This document shows positions 46,290 to 58,311 of a stretch of 64,000 nt of DNA, piece after piece. Made by a program: the position numbers and the translations under genes. Below the pieces are notes generated by a model. That model saw only the letters and a program-made list of their open reading frames with translations, was not told the origin of the DNA and made no database searches. Numbering within the stretch: the first letter of the stretch is position 1; every line of letters starts with the position of its first letter. The DNA comes from Hedera helix (Eukaryota > Streptophyta > Magnoliopsida > Apiales > Araliaceae): assembly GCA_947179155.2 (NCBI GenBank), contig OX359280.1:41576555-41640554 (forward strand), given 5' to 3'.

Positions 46290-46866
46290 TAAGTGTGAAT
46301 CACCGATTATTTTTGATAGTCATTTGAAAGGTAAAAAGCACTTTGCCCAACCTTAAGTGCTTGCAGGTCTGGTAAGAAGCAGCACTTCAAGCTCTTTACC
46401 CTGCAATTTAAGCACTTTATTCTACTCTTCAAGCACTTTGCCAGCTAAACAGTAATGCTTCAACTTCCTATGCTTCCCGATTTCTTCAGTAGGGTTTTAA
46501 TGGGTCTCGGACCTTTATTGAGCCCGGATCTTCTGTGTTTTCTCAAGGTCAGTCATCAACACCAGGCCCTCCAGCCAATCCTGCATCAGCTCTGCCATCT
46601 ATTTTGGAGACCAATGACCAACAAACTTCGGTGCTTGAAGGTTCAACAAGCGTTTTTACTGAATCTCAGAATGAACATCTACATTTTGAAAGGAAGGACG
46701 CTGATATAGCCAGTGATAGCTCCGTTGTTGCGTTGCAGAATACGCTTACTGTGACTGATCAAAATCCTTTAGGCATATAGACTGATGAAGCTGTTAGTGT
46801 TCCAGATAGTGAAACTGCACCATCTGATCAGGTTGCTCTTCCCAGAACCGAGTGCAAAATGGAGTA

Positions 46867-47612
46867 GGTTGTGTCAAGGAGCAGACAGCCAAATCAGTAC
46901 CATAGAGGGGCTTGCGTTATATTCCGTTCCACCATCTAGCAAGAATCAGATAGTTTATGTTTTTGTATCAGGATAGGCCTTAAAAAAGGCAACTCAGAGA
47001 GATCATGAAGACTAGTACAATGAAGCGAGGACTTTATCATCCCTCGGTGGGTGGCTAGTACCTTGCTTTTGTGATTGTTTGATGAGTTACTCAAATGATA
47101 CTTGCTTTTGGGATCTATACTTTTTCAACTTGAGAGATTTCTGACAAACCTAGTAATTAATGATTATGATTATTACTTTATACTGGATCATCTCTTTGTC
47201 ATCTTTTTCATATTAGTATTTGTGACCTGTTTTTGTACTTCTTTTGTTAAAATACATATACGTATTCTGTTTAATTGCTAGTAACTTCATAAAATCATCC
47301 TGTTTACAAAAGAATTAACTCAGAGCGTAGATTAAGGCCTTCTTTGTGCTCTGGGCAGGCAACGTTTCTGTTACTAAACAAAGAAATGTAGTAACTAATA
47401 ATTGGCCTCACAGATTTGATATAGCCTACTAAAGCAAGCTGTATGGATATTACATTGAGCTGATGCGTAATAACAAAAGGAATGTAAAAGACTAGAGTGT
47501 GATCACAAAGAATTCATATATTTAAAGGTTTTCTGGGGAACATCCCATGCTATTCTAATTCTATTTACCCTCCCTATGATTGCAAGACACTAAAAGGTTA
47601 TTGGAGGCCTGG
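46867..47612. other. Spacer between two tail-to-tail pseudogenes
   Basis: Decayed tail or 3' UTR of the zinc-finger pseudogene up to about 47060, then AT-rich sequence without coding signal up to the last exon of the RuvX-like pseudogene on the other strand. Confidence 0.5.
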
Positions 47613-50127
47613 CTATCCAACATTTGGATCTAGTGGTAGAATATCACCATCTTCTAGGAAAAAATCTACATCCCTAGGTGGACCCCTTCGAAGCTTTTCT
47701 TGGAGTTCCAACTGCTTGGGAAGAACAAGTTCAATTCCGTGGCCTGATAGGGAAAAATATCTCTCTAGCACCATATGTGACACACAAAAAAGTGTTTAAA
47801 AAGGTTCAACATACACAAGTTGACCAATATTATTTTATGACGAGGCTACGCAAGTGTGATTACGGCTCCCTTGCCTGAGAAACACTGAAGTAAATATACT
47901 TTGAACATTTTATACAAAATGGGATTTAAATGCATACCATGGCTGCATAAGCGTCAATTTTTTCTTGACGAGCACCCTTGCTAAGGCCCCTGACAAAATT
48001 TGAGATGATTCTTGCATCAGTATATGCATAGTTACCTTTCTTGGGGACAATTGCCCCATGCTTCATTTATTTCTAAAATACTTCATAATTAAGTAGCCTT
48101 GTTTTACATGGATAATAAAAACTTAATTTAAGATATAACACGAAATGTGTCGTTATGTGAGCACGTTTACATAGATACAAGTAAGAAGATCCGAAATAAT
48201 GTAATTTACATATTTAAGTTATTCTACTAATAGTCACTGAAAAGATATTTGGCATTTATGAGTTAAAGTAGAACAATTCCTCACCATCAACATCAGGATC
48301 CCCTCCCTGTGGTAATGGTGGGAAGAAAACTATTCATCTTTCAGAGCCAACAGCAAAAAGATTTTATTTTTCTTGATTCTTTCCCCATGTCCTCTTGGCT
48401 TTCAATAGTTAACTTATGGCAATCTATTCAGGTTAAGCTATTGATTTATAAGGATAATCAAGTAGTTGAGTATGGTATATAGAGGAGGTTCTAATGCAAA
48501 TCACTCCACTATATATTACATTGAAATCACAAATTGCCTCGATTTTGATTGAGGTATTCCATTATGAGCTTTATTATAAGCATGATGTCACAATCCCTTA
48601 ATCAATTTACTGGCTCAAACATCACAAGAAACAGAATGAAGTGATTCAACTTTCATAGATAACAAAAAAGCCTTCCTTGCCAATTCGAGGTGCTTAGGAA
48701 TATAAAAGCTTGCAAATTTATTGAAAGAAAGAGTACTCCTAAAGTCTCAAAACACTAGCATCTACACTGCAATTTTTTGAAAGAAGATTAGATATATAAG
48801 CACCAGTAATTTCTAATCCAGGCAATAGCCAAAACAAAGTAATTCATATTTAGAGTTGCAAGTTATTACATATCAAACATAAGGTCCATAGCCTCAGCTG
48901 ATGTTCCGTGTTCATCCAGCAGGTACACTCTCCAACCCTTGTATATTGAAATGAGATCAGTAATATACATATCAAGGCTTACAGGTTTCTCTAACTGTTT
49001 AACAGAGTTGTTTAACAGAGAATTGAAGTCTGGAAACCAAGTTCCCAGCAAGAAAAGATCATGGCTGAGGGCAGTTAACACACATACAACAGATTGCAAT
49101 GGTTAGGAGACACATACATTTGAATTTTTTATTATGCTCGTCATATTATTTAAGTTCGACATTTTCAAATAAATCTAAGACATTTTTCACTCCAATTTTC
49201 GAAGTGTCAGGGATGCGCTTAATCCACATCACATGTCATAGCTGCCTTTCTGATTACAACAGTCATTAGTGTACTCCAACTATGGGACAAGCTAAATATT
49301 CCTAAAACCCAATCTGGAAAAAAAATAAAATCCTACAATGGAACAAGCCAAAGATAAGTGGAATTACAAATCCATATACATAGCTGAGATGATGATTTTA
49401 AGAACAAAACACATAATCCAAAAAGAAGTGCATAGCTCACAGAAAAAGAGGGGAGCGGGGGAGACGCGGCTTCTATAGCAAAGAAAGAAAGCAATCCAAG
49501 AAGCTGCAAACCATAGACCAAATAATAATGTCACCTTTCTGCAACACGGGAAACAAACCTCCCAGCAACACTGCGAACTTAGTTTGATTGCGGCGTCTCC
49601 TTTCCATCAAAAGATTTTGGAAGCCCAATTATAAACTCATCCACCTCCTATATCTCAATCAATCAGCAAAAAATATTCAGGAAAACCATAAGGAAACAAA
49701 AACAAAAGAACCCCACAGCAACAAATCACTAAAATTCCATATAAATTTACAAACTTGACTACTAATTTTCCAAATTCATAGCAATAAATACATAATATAA
49801 ACATTTATGAGGTCTTTGTATGCTGGTTTATTTCACTTTTTTTTGAAAAAGTCAAAAGAATTTGTTCGAATATAGTATATGACCTTTACCCATAGCCAAA
49901 AATTGGATAAAAACACAAATTCTTCAATTCTTTAATACACCCAAATGCTCTCTCACTATACTCCACAGCTACAATACATACGTACTCCATCACAATTTAC
50001 ATACACATATATATATACCTGTTGTTCTGCAATGCCAAGAAGTTGAAGCTCGAGCTTTTGGCCTCGCAGCTCCAGAACCTAAATCACCAGACCCTTTAAA
50101 ATCACAACATTACACACACACACACAC

Positions 50128-50207
<80 letters not shown>

Positions 50208-50356
50208 TTGATGGGTACCTTGAGGGGACGAATAGAGAAGCCTTTGCTAAGGGCAATACCAGTGCGAGACATTCCCAAGTCTACCCCTAGACTGAAGCCT
50301 CCCCTCCAGCTAGAGTTGCGATTTCTGAGAAGGGCATTTGGGGGAATTTCTTCCAA
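47613..50356 (-). pseudogene. RuvX/YqgF-like Holliday-junction-resolvase-fold nuclease gene, disrupted
   Basis: Six exon blocks read on the minus strand: 50356-50219 (LEEIPPNAL, WRGGFSLGVDLGMSRTGIAL), 50078-50019 (VLELRGQKLELQLLGIAEQQ), 49647-49535 (EVDEFIIGLPKSFDGKETPQ), 48937-48870 (GWRVYLLDEHGTSAEAMDL), 47989-47938 (GLSKGARQEKIDAYAAM) and 47771-47613 (VLERYFSLSGHGIELVLPKQ to a TAG). This is the RNase H-fold YqgF domain with the GVDLG, GLP and DEHG/DAYAA acidic motifs, a plastid-type protein in plants related to bacterial pre-16S rRNA nuclease. Lesions: TAA at 49579-49581 where relatives have Lys in QSNKVRSV; exon 4 is one base short at its acceptor for the frame; the last exon lacks an AG acceptor; a TGA sits directly before LEEIPP and no transit-peptide start is found. 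Other junctions are canonical. Confidence 0.87.
50130..50204. repeat. (TA)n-(GA)n compound microsatellite
   Basis: About 20 TA units followed by about 16 GA units, inside the first intron of the RuvX-like pseudogene. Confidence 0.95.
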
Positions 50357-53300
50357 TCACAGTCCCCTTACTCTGAGGACATTGCAGGGACAAACTCTTA
50401 AAGGTAAGTGCAGAGAATTAGTAGAAGAAATTGCAATTCCGTTCATAATTTTAAAACTAAGTGGATTCGTTATCCAATTCGTGAAGTTGGGAATTTCGAA
50501 TTCTCTGAGGTTTTGGATTCGCGGATTCGTTTCCACGTTGCGGGATTCATCTTCTTCCTTGTTTGTGTAATTGAATTTTGATTAGAACAGTACATTATAA
50601 TTGGAAAATTTCGTATCAGTATTCAAAAAAAATTAAATATTATTGGTATTCGAAATAAAAGAGATAAATTTATATGCAAGTTTAAGGTACTCGTAAATAA
50701 ATAAATACAAATAAATAAATAAGCGTATTTATATTTATTTAATATTCAATCGTAAATATATTCGACGAATAATAGATATTCGAATTTGTATTCGTATTTT
50801 TTAATACATATACATATATATTAAAATTTAATTATCAATTACCATATATTAATTAAATATATATATTTTAAATAACCTTCTTTACATGTACAATAATTAG
50901 TTTTTAATATCATAAGAAATTTATTGTTAAAAAATATAATTTTACTTTTAAAAAATAACCCTTTTAAATATAATATTAAAAATTAAAATAAATTTATTTA
51001 ATTTTAATTAGTGTATTTTTATTATTGTAAAATATAAAGGAACTAAAAAGTATCATTTAACGAGAAAATTATATACTAAAAGAACAAAATTGTAGTTTTT
51101 AGCTTTGTTATAAATATTTTTATATTTAAAACCTAAGTGCGAGAACAAGTGTGAATGATAAAACTTTCATTGAAAAAACGGTTAATTTGATACTTTTTTT
51201 TAAGATATTTAAATTTTGTTTGATATTTATGATCAATGATGGATGATAATGTGTTTGACAAATTTTAAATGATGATGAGTAATTATTTAATTTTTTCTTT
51301 TAATTTTTGTAAATAATTTAATAATTTGAATGATTATTTGTTAGGTAACTGATAAACGAATTCGAATAATCTGTTTGTTCGAATAAAATAAACGAAAATA
51401 TATATTATTCTTATTCAGATTTTACTTTGAATACCAAATATAGATAGTAATTTAAATCCGTCGAATATCAAAGTGAATACGAATACGGATAGGGTAATAA
51501 TTTTTTGAATATAAATACGGATATTACTGTGTCCGTATTCGTATATATCCGTTTATAATCTTAATTTTGTTTGATATTTTTATTTTCACCCTGTTTGTGA
51601 GCTTTTAAAACTAAGATACGGAGAGGAAAGGCAAAGAAAATTATAATATTTTTTAAGAAATTTTATCTTCGTGAGTTTTTCAAGTCAAAAATTGTAAAGA
51701 AGCTAAAGGAAAATTGAGCCGAATATTTTTAAAGATGTTTTTTGACCAAAACGGTAGGAAAGCTAAGGAAGGAGAAATAGACTCAATGAATTTATTTTAA
51801 TTCCATAATTACTTTTACTTGCAACACATAACATTAAGTATGTTATATTCAATATATAAAGGTACAATTATAATAATATATCATAAAATAAAATTCTTTA
51901 TTTTTCTTAACAACTTACAAACATACGATAAGAAAATTCTTATATATTTTTTATTAAACTTACAAATAGAATTAAAGAAATTTATTTTTCTATCATTTTA
52001 TTTCTTATTATTTCTTGAGTTAAAATTTTAGGTGAAAAATTTACAACCAAAGTCTTTGAGTATTTTGGAAAGATTTTTTTTTTCTTATATCCAATTTGAC
52101 CATCGTGTGTTGTAAACTTTGTTTAGGTCAACTCATTTGTTGGAAATTGTATCTGGTCCAACTATTGACTAATTGTTTGCATCTTTCTCCATATTCTAAA
52201 ACGTCAAGCTAAAGTTGCAAAATGAATGCACTTTAACTAAACTAAATGACTAATGACCAATTGGTCTATCCATACGAGTCACTTTTATTAATATAGAGAT
52301 CGAGAGATTGAATATTTTTTACAATAAATTATGAATATTGATTCAGAAGACAGCAAAATAATGAAAATTGGAGATAATAAATTATCCCCTCTCTTACTTA
52401 TACCTCATAAATTCAGTTAAATTATTATAATATATTAAGACTTAAAAAAAGTAAAGCAAACTAAATGCCTGAAAATGATTTTTCATTCCATTTCTAAGAC
52501 AATTACGTGAAAAGCCCAAGGAGAAAGCATAATCATTTTTAATTATTTTTCCTACTAATTTACTCTGTAACTTATTTCATTTTGATCGAGTTAAGGAGTA
52601 AAAACAAGACGCTACCTTAAGCTTATCAATTTAATTCAGATTTATAGTAAATTTAAATTTTGTCCGAGTTTATTTTTAGCAAAATGTAACTAAAAGGATC
52701 TTTGTCCATGCTTTAGGCACTCGAATGATAATGTTCTTGTTATTTGGACAAGTGCACCTTCGCTTAAACCTCTTAAACTTTTCCAAAGCTAACTATGAGT
52801 TAAGAAAATAAAACTCAAGCTTGGGCACTTTTTTTTTGAAAAGTTCAGCACCGAATATGAATTTTCTAGTGGCAAATCAAGCTTGTAGCTTGTCCAAAAT
52901 TTTCAAATGCCACAAGTTAGTCTCTGTCATCGATCTTATGGACCAAAGGTAACCGCAATCCTACGGTCCACAATGATGATCTGCTGGACCCCACTGGTAG
53001 AAATAACAAACGTCTAATGTTATTTTGGTACCTGCATGTTTTGGTACCATTTTAATACCAATTTAGCATTTAATACTATTTAATCCAATATATCATTTGA
53101 TTCTATTAAGCTATTCTAATTTAGAATTGTTAAGCTACAAAATATCCTAAAACTTTAATATAACAGAAACATTTTGAATACCATTTTAATTTTTTTGGGT
53201 CCTAATTTGGACTATCTCGAAAAATAAAAATGGCCAATATTCATATTTTACCAAAAATGAATTCTAGTTTCATATTTTACTCCTTAAATGTACTTAAAAT

Positions 53301-53635
53301 AAATACTTAAATTAAGATAATAAATATTTTATTCTTTAAAAATTCACATTTTTAGTGCATAAATAGACTATTTTATCTTTTAAAAACTCATATATTATGG
53401 ACATGATTAATTTATTTGATCAAAATTAGTTAGAGATGACGGTTTTGCAAATAAATTAAAACGTTAGTTATGAGATTGTAAAAATTAAAATATTAGCGTT
53501 TATGTTACATTTGAGTGTAAGCATGGAGGTATAATTTTACAATATATTCTAAATATTATTATAAATATACATAATTTAAGAAGACAATATAATTCTTACC
53601 GAACCCCAGCGGTCGTCAGATCCACCGATGACCAT
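50357..53635. other. Gene-free AT-rich spacer
   Basis: No gene recognised. Between about 50610 and 51560 the words ATTCGAATA, CGAATACGGAT and CCGTATTCGTAT recur in both orientations near the two ends, suggesting a degraded roughly 950-bp DNA element whose borders cannot be fixed. From 51600 to 53600 only AT-rich sequence without landmarks is seen. Confidence 0.45.
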
Positions 53636-53743
53636 TCAATTAACCCAAATACTTTGGAAATCAAACAAAAGTCCATCGCCATTGCAATGAGGGCAGTCTC
53701 CGGGAGGTTTCCTCACTCCAGATACTTTCTCATTGCATCTCAT
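53636..53743 (-). pseudogene. Possible fragment of a small plant CxxC protein gene
   Basis: A 35-codon frame on the minus strand, from an ATG at 53743, reads RCNEKVSGVRKPPGDCPHCN and then QSIWVN before TGA. The KPPGDCPHC stretch resembles the start of a family of small plant proteins of unknown function with CxxC pairs. The expected continuation with a second CxxC is absent after the stop, so this looks like a truncated copy. Recognition is from memory of the motif only, and the local GC is higher than its surroundings, which supports former coding status. It could be chance. Confidence 0.3.
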
Positions 53744-56361
53744 GTATATGACTTTTGGAGAGAACGAAGTTGAGCGGCTTCCACTGATTTGTGGTTTTCC
53801 TTTCTCTTCAATTTGAAACCTAAACCTTTCTCTTCAACCTTTTTTTAGTAATTAAGAGGTAAATATTTCCCTTTTTATAATTATTTTTTTAATGATCAAA
53901 ATAAAGTCAGAAAAAATAATAAATGTTAAACATATTATTTTACACATATCACATGCCATGTTTTAAAAATAATATATATATGTTCATCAAGTTGTTGCTT
54001 TTTGTTTTTGTTTATTACTTTTATACAATTTTAATTATTCTTCGATCTCCTTTTTATTTCTTTGCATTTTGAAAAATTCAGATATAAAGTTCCTAACTTT
54101 ATATTTATTTGTTACTAATAATTATTTTTGGGCAAGTTTTTTCCAAATTACAGTAAAATTCTTAACTTTTCCAAATTGGAGTTAAATGTAGGCTAATTAA
54201 TTTTTGGTTGTCATTTGAATCAAATGAAAATACTTGTTTAATATTAATTAAAGTAGACTTATTAAGATCATAGAAACTTAAAGTCATTCTTCTAAAGAAA
54301 TACTTATATACGTAGTTAAATTATTTTATTTTATATCAATTAGATTTATTTATATAAACAATTTTTTTATGTATCAACTAAGAATACTAATCATCTTAAT
54401 AATTCTTTGAATGACTGTAAAAAAAAAAATACAATCATATGACTAACATCTTAATTATGACTAACATCTTAATTATGTACAGATACTGAATTTCTAATAA
54501 AAAATAAGACTAATTATTTTTTCATTTCCAGTGGAGGGGACGCCAGATTCTTTAAATTATTCCGTTTGGCCCAGATATAAAGCTACGTCGTTATTGATTA
54601 ATAAAGGAGGCAAGTCAAGTTAATGTAAATCTATATACCACCTCTTTTTTTTTATCTGTTTTTTTAAGATTATACATATATATTAAAAAATATAATTAAT
54701 ATTTTATTTAATTAATTAAATTAAATATAAAATTTTAATATTAATTTTTTAAAATTTATTAAAAATAAAATTAAAAAAATAAATTAATCTTTATGCATTA
54801 AAAATAATACAAAAAATTAAAAATTTAATAATTATTTAAAATTTATAAAAAACAAATAAAACGGAATAAACTTTTTTTCTAAAAAGTCAGATAAAAAGTC
54901 ATAGTGGAAGGTTGCACAGCACGAGAGTCTATGCAAGCTGTCGTTTTATGAAAAGCAGCAATTTTTTCGGTCTTTAACAGAGCACAATTATATATATATA
55001 TATATATATATATATGCAGTTTACCGAAATGAAAGATAGACATTGAAATGCTCTCAAGCACTAGCTTGGCCGGCCGGAGACATGCATATTTGGCCGGAGT
55101 TAGCCTGATCAGAAGCTAACTGACTGCCTGATCACTGCTCATGGAGCTTATTCTAAGTCTTTTTTTTTTCCTTCTTGAAAGAACATACACTTTTTCTTCT
55201 TGAAAGATCCTTTGTTAATCGATCTTGCTGCATGCTTTATGGATCGGACTAGTCTCTTGCACCCTAATTTGCCTTCCAGATCTACTCTCTTCTCTGCTTG
55301 ATTCTAATTGGAAATTCCAAGCAGATTATCACCTTAATTAGTTTCATATGTTTCTGACAATTATGTAATTTTCTCCAATTATTTATATTTTTAAGACTAT
55401 TAACAAATAGCTCAAAAATAAAAAATAAAATAACTCCACTCAGTTTTCTTCCCTCAAACCACCCCAATATTTTTCTTATATTATTATAAGATTTCTAAGA
55501 ATTTCATTTTTTTTTTTAAGTTTCACACAAGTGTTCGTCAATTTTCACTATTTTAAAATTATTTTTCTTTAGCTAAATAAATCATTCTACACTTGAAAAA
55601 TTCACAATAATTATAATTTTCTAAAGTTATTAACCTAAGCACTCACCAGAAATTCAGCTTTATCAACCTAAGCACCCACCAAAATTTTGAACTTGAAAAA
55701 TTCATAGTTATTAATTTTTATTTTTCCAAATTACTATGAAAATAGCCTTTGGAAATTTACATCCCTTTTCCTCAAAACAAAAAATTAATAGAATATAATT
55801 ACCTTGAAAATTCACATTTTCCTTCTCTCTCTCCTCTCTTCTGACGTCGTCTGCCTCTTCTCTTTCCAATCTCTCTCTCTTTCTGCTTTTATATATATAT
55901 AGATCAAAGTATCCAAAATATATGGTGCCACGCCTACAATCTCTCCCACCTCCTGTTTGTGTGGTTAAGCCACCATACTCAGCAACGAGAAAGCAGACAG
56001 GCGTTGACTTGGTCAACGGTTAGAGTGTAGTTTCTAAATTTTATTTTTTTTCTCTCCAAAAATAACCTCTAGAATGATACTATAGGGGTTAGAAGTGACA
56101 TTTGCTTCATCAAATTCGTTTTGGAACTTAAAACTAAGATTTTTAACCATCAAATGTCAACTAAACCTATCCAGCTAATTTTCATCAGTCTGGACTCATT
56201 AACATTGCCTATTTCATCAATTATAACCTCAATTAGTCAAAGTAAATATAATACTTCAAATAACATTACTAAAATATATGAAACAAAGATGCTCAACTTA
56301 TACATTTTTTTTTTTTGCATCTGGGTAAAGAAGGCTAGAAACCCCAGAAGGAGCATAAACT
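53744..56361. other. Gene-free spacer
   Basis: AT-rich. An 18-bp tandem duplication (GACTAACATCTTAATTAT) lies at about 54441-54476, a (TA)n run at about 54990-55015, and a short GGCCGG-rich patch near 55065-55100. Open frames at 55711-56016 and 56121-56375 have no recognisable domain; the second overlaps the 3' end of the membrane-protein gene antisense. Confidence 0.5.
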
Positions 56362-58249
56362 CTAGAAATGATTGAAATGGAGTGTGTGTGGAGCCTGTGA
56401 AATTGTTTCAAGTACGGCAGTACGCATCTCAACCGCATCGTTGTTATTCCTGCTGCTCTCGTTATTATTGATTCTAGTAATCATCATCTCGATGGATTGA
56501 TCAGAAATTGTTGTTACTGCATTAGGACCGATTCCACCAGTAGTCCCCGAGGCCCCCGACCCCGATTCAGAAGCACTGTTCTCTCTCTTGGAAATGCAGC
56601 TGGATATGAGCTTAAACACGTCGTATGCTAGTAGAATTGTTGTGGCAAAGACAAACAGGACAAACACTATACAACCTACTATGTTCGAGAGAAACACCAG
56701 TACATTTGAGAGCAGAGAGAGAATTCCGGAGCAAACAATGACATGATTCAAAAGTCTCGGGTATTCCTTATTAGTCTGCACTAATCTTATTTGCAACGCT
56801 GCTGCACAGATATAGACGAATAATGCTACCAATGAACTTTTCATTACCATATGAGTTTCAAATAGAGATTTTCTCTTGTTTTGATAATTGATTTGGATGA
56901 CCATATACGACAGTCCATTGGCGGCCAAATATACAGCATGAGTTGCAAGAGTAATCTTCAATCCTTGCTCCCTTGAACAATTAATTCATGATCAAATATC
57001 AGATAGGTTATTGTATATGATGATCAGTTAGTTTAATTCAATTATTTTTTGCATGGAAAGAGGAAAGTACTTAATGGTTTTTGAGAAACACAAACAAACA
57101 TAAATGAAAAATGGTATTAGGAATATTATCCTATGTAAGACTTTGATTCTCTATGTAATTTGTGGTAATATTTAATATTAGTTTCTCTATTATATATATA
57201 TTAATTTGAAGAGATTGCTCATTTAGTACAAACGGGGTTTAAGTTGAATTATTTAATATGATATCAAACTGTTTGATGAAAAGGAAATAACTCCCTGATT
57301 AACATCATCTTGTTCCTGGCATTATCTAATTTCAACACCTCAAAACATCTAAAAGAAAATTACAACTCCTTGGTTATCATAATCTCTCGACCATAATCTC
57401 TCGACCATATCTACTTCCAACACCCAAATAACCAAAAAGAAAATTTTAGGCATGGGTATTTTTGAAAACAAATTTATATTTTTTTAAGTGAATTTTTTTA
57501 ATTTTTTTGCTAAATTTTAAGTGAAATATTGATGCTAGGTTGTTTTTAAAAGTTTATATACCCAGTCCTAACTCTATAAATATTAACAAAAAAAAATTGA
57601 ATCCCATTAAGGTCGGAGTCGATCAAATCTCATCGAGACAGGGACAAAAATTACTAGACCTACATGGATGTGCAAAATTATCAGGCCTAAATGGATGTTT
57701 CAAAAAAATACTCTACTGTCTCAACTAAACAACTACAGAAATTAGTATTAGAAAAACATCAAAAATTAGGAAGTAAATTCAAGTCATAAACCCTGGCTCC
57801 ATTATATATAATTCTGATCCCCTCCTCTACGAGGGATAAACCTCCAAACAACAACCAGCCTCGATCTCAGTGTCTAACTGAACGTTGAACAAGTAGGGCA
57901 AAAATTAATAAAATGAGTACTTCTATTAAGTGAAAACTATATATATAGTAATTTATCACTTCAATAATAATAAATATATTAAAAAGAATATATTAAACCT
58001 TTCTACCACTCTGGAAATCAGGTGCTTTCTATTTTTGTGTAAAACTTCAAACCCTATATATATAAAAAATTAATATTTTCACAACAGTTTTTAATATTTT
58101 TATACGTAAGACCCATATATTAATTATTGATATCAAAAATTACTGTAAAAATATCAGTTTCTTATATCTAGTGCCAGCTAACTAAACCTCTGCCTTTCCC
58201 AAAACAAGCGGATTCTTACAAATCCCACCTTCTTCAAGACCTAGAAAGC

Positions 58250-58311
<62 letters not shown>

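Larger units (their letters stand above)
39450..46863 (+). pseudogene. Q-rich double zf-met/U1-type zinc-finger gene, disrupted
   Basis: Exon 1 (39450-39865) encodes MDLHAQYQQQQQQE and a Q/Y/P-rich region with SIHPPGVPIPPEST. Exon 2 can begin at 45285 (ATAG acceptor, phase agrees) and encodes SGAGSRPYGGASRDHFGPK, a G/R-rich stretch, then CELC-x12-H-x5-H, an acidic coiled region, RGGRGGKW and a second CELC. The family has paired double-stranded-RNA-binding-type zinc fingers, suggesting a nuclear nucleic-acid-binding role; I cannot give a symbol. Lesions: TGA at 45367-45369 inside the GRGRG-like stretch (one step from CGA), a MITE inserted in the second finger at 45990, frame changes and a stop after GKKHFAQP (near 46355), TAG at 46778-46780 and TAG at 46864-46866. 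The later part retains LQALYPA-like and QSSTPGPPANPASALPS segments. The intron is about 5.4 kb and filled with transposons. The intact protein cannot be made. Confidence 0.8.

Noticed and set aside
47678..47878. Open frame on the plus strand (66 codons)
   Set aside because: It is antisense to the last coding block of the RuvX-like pseudogene, which has clear family similarity.
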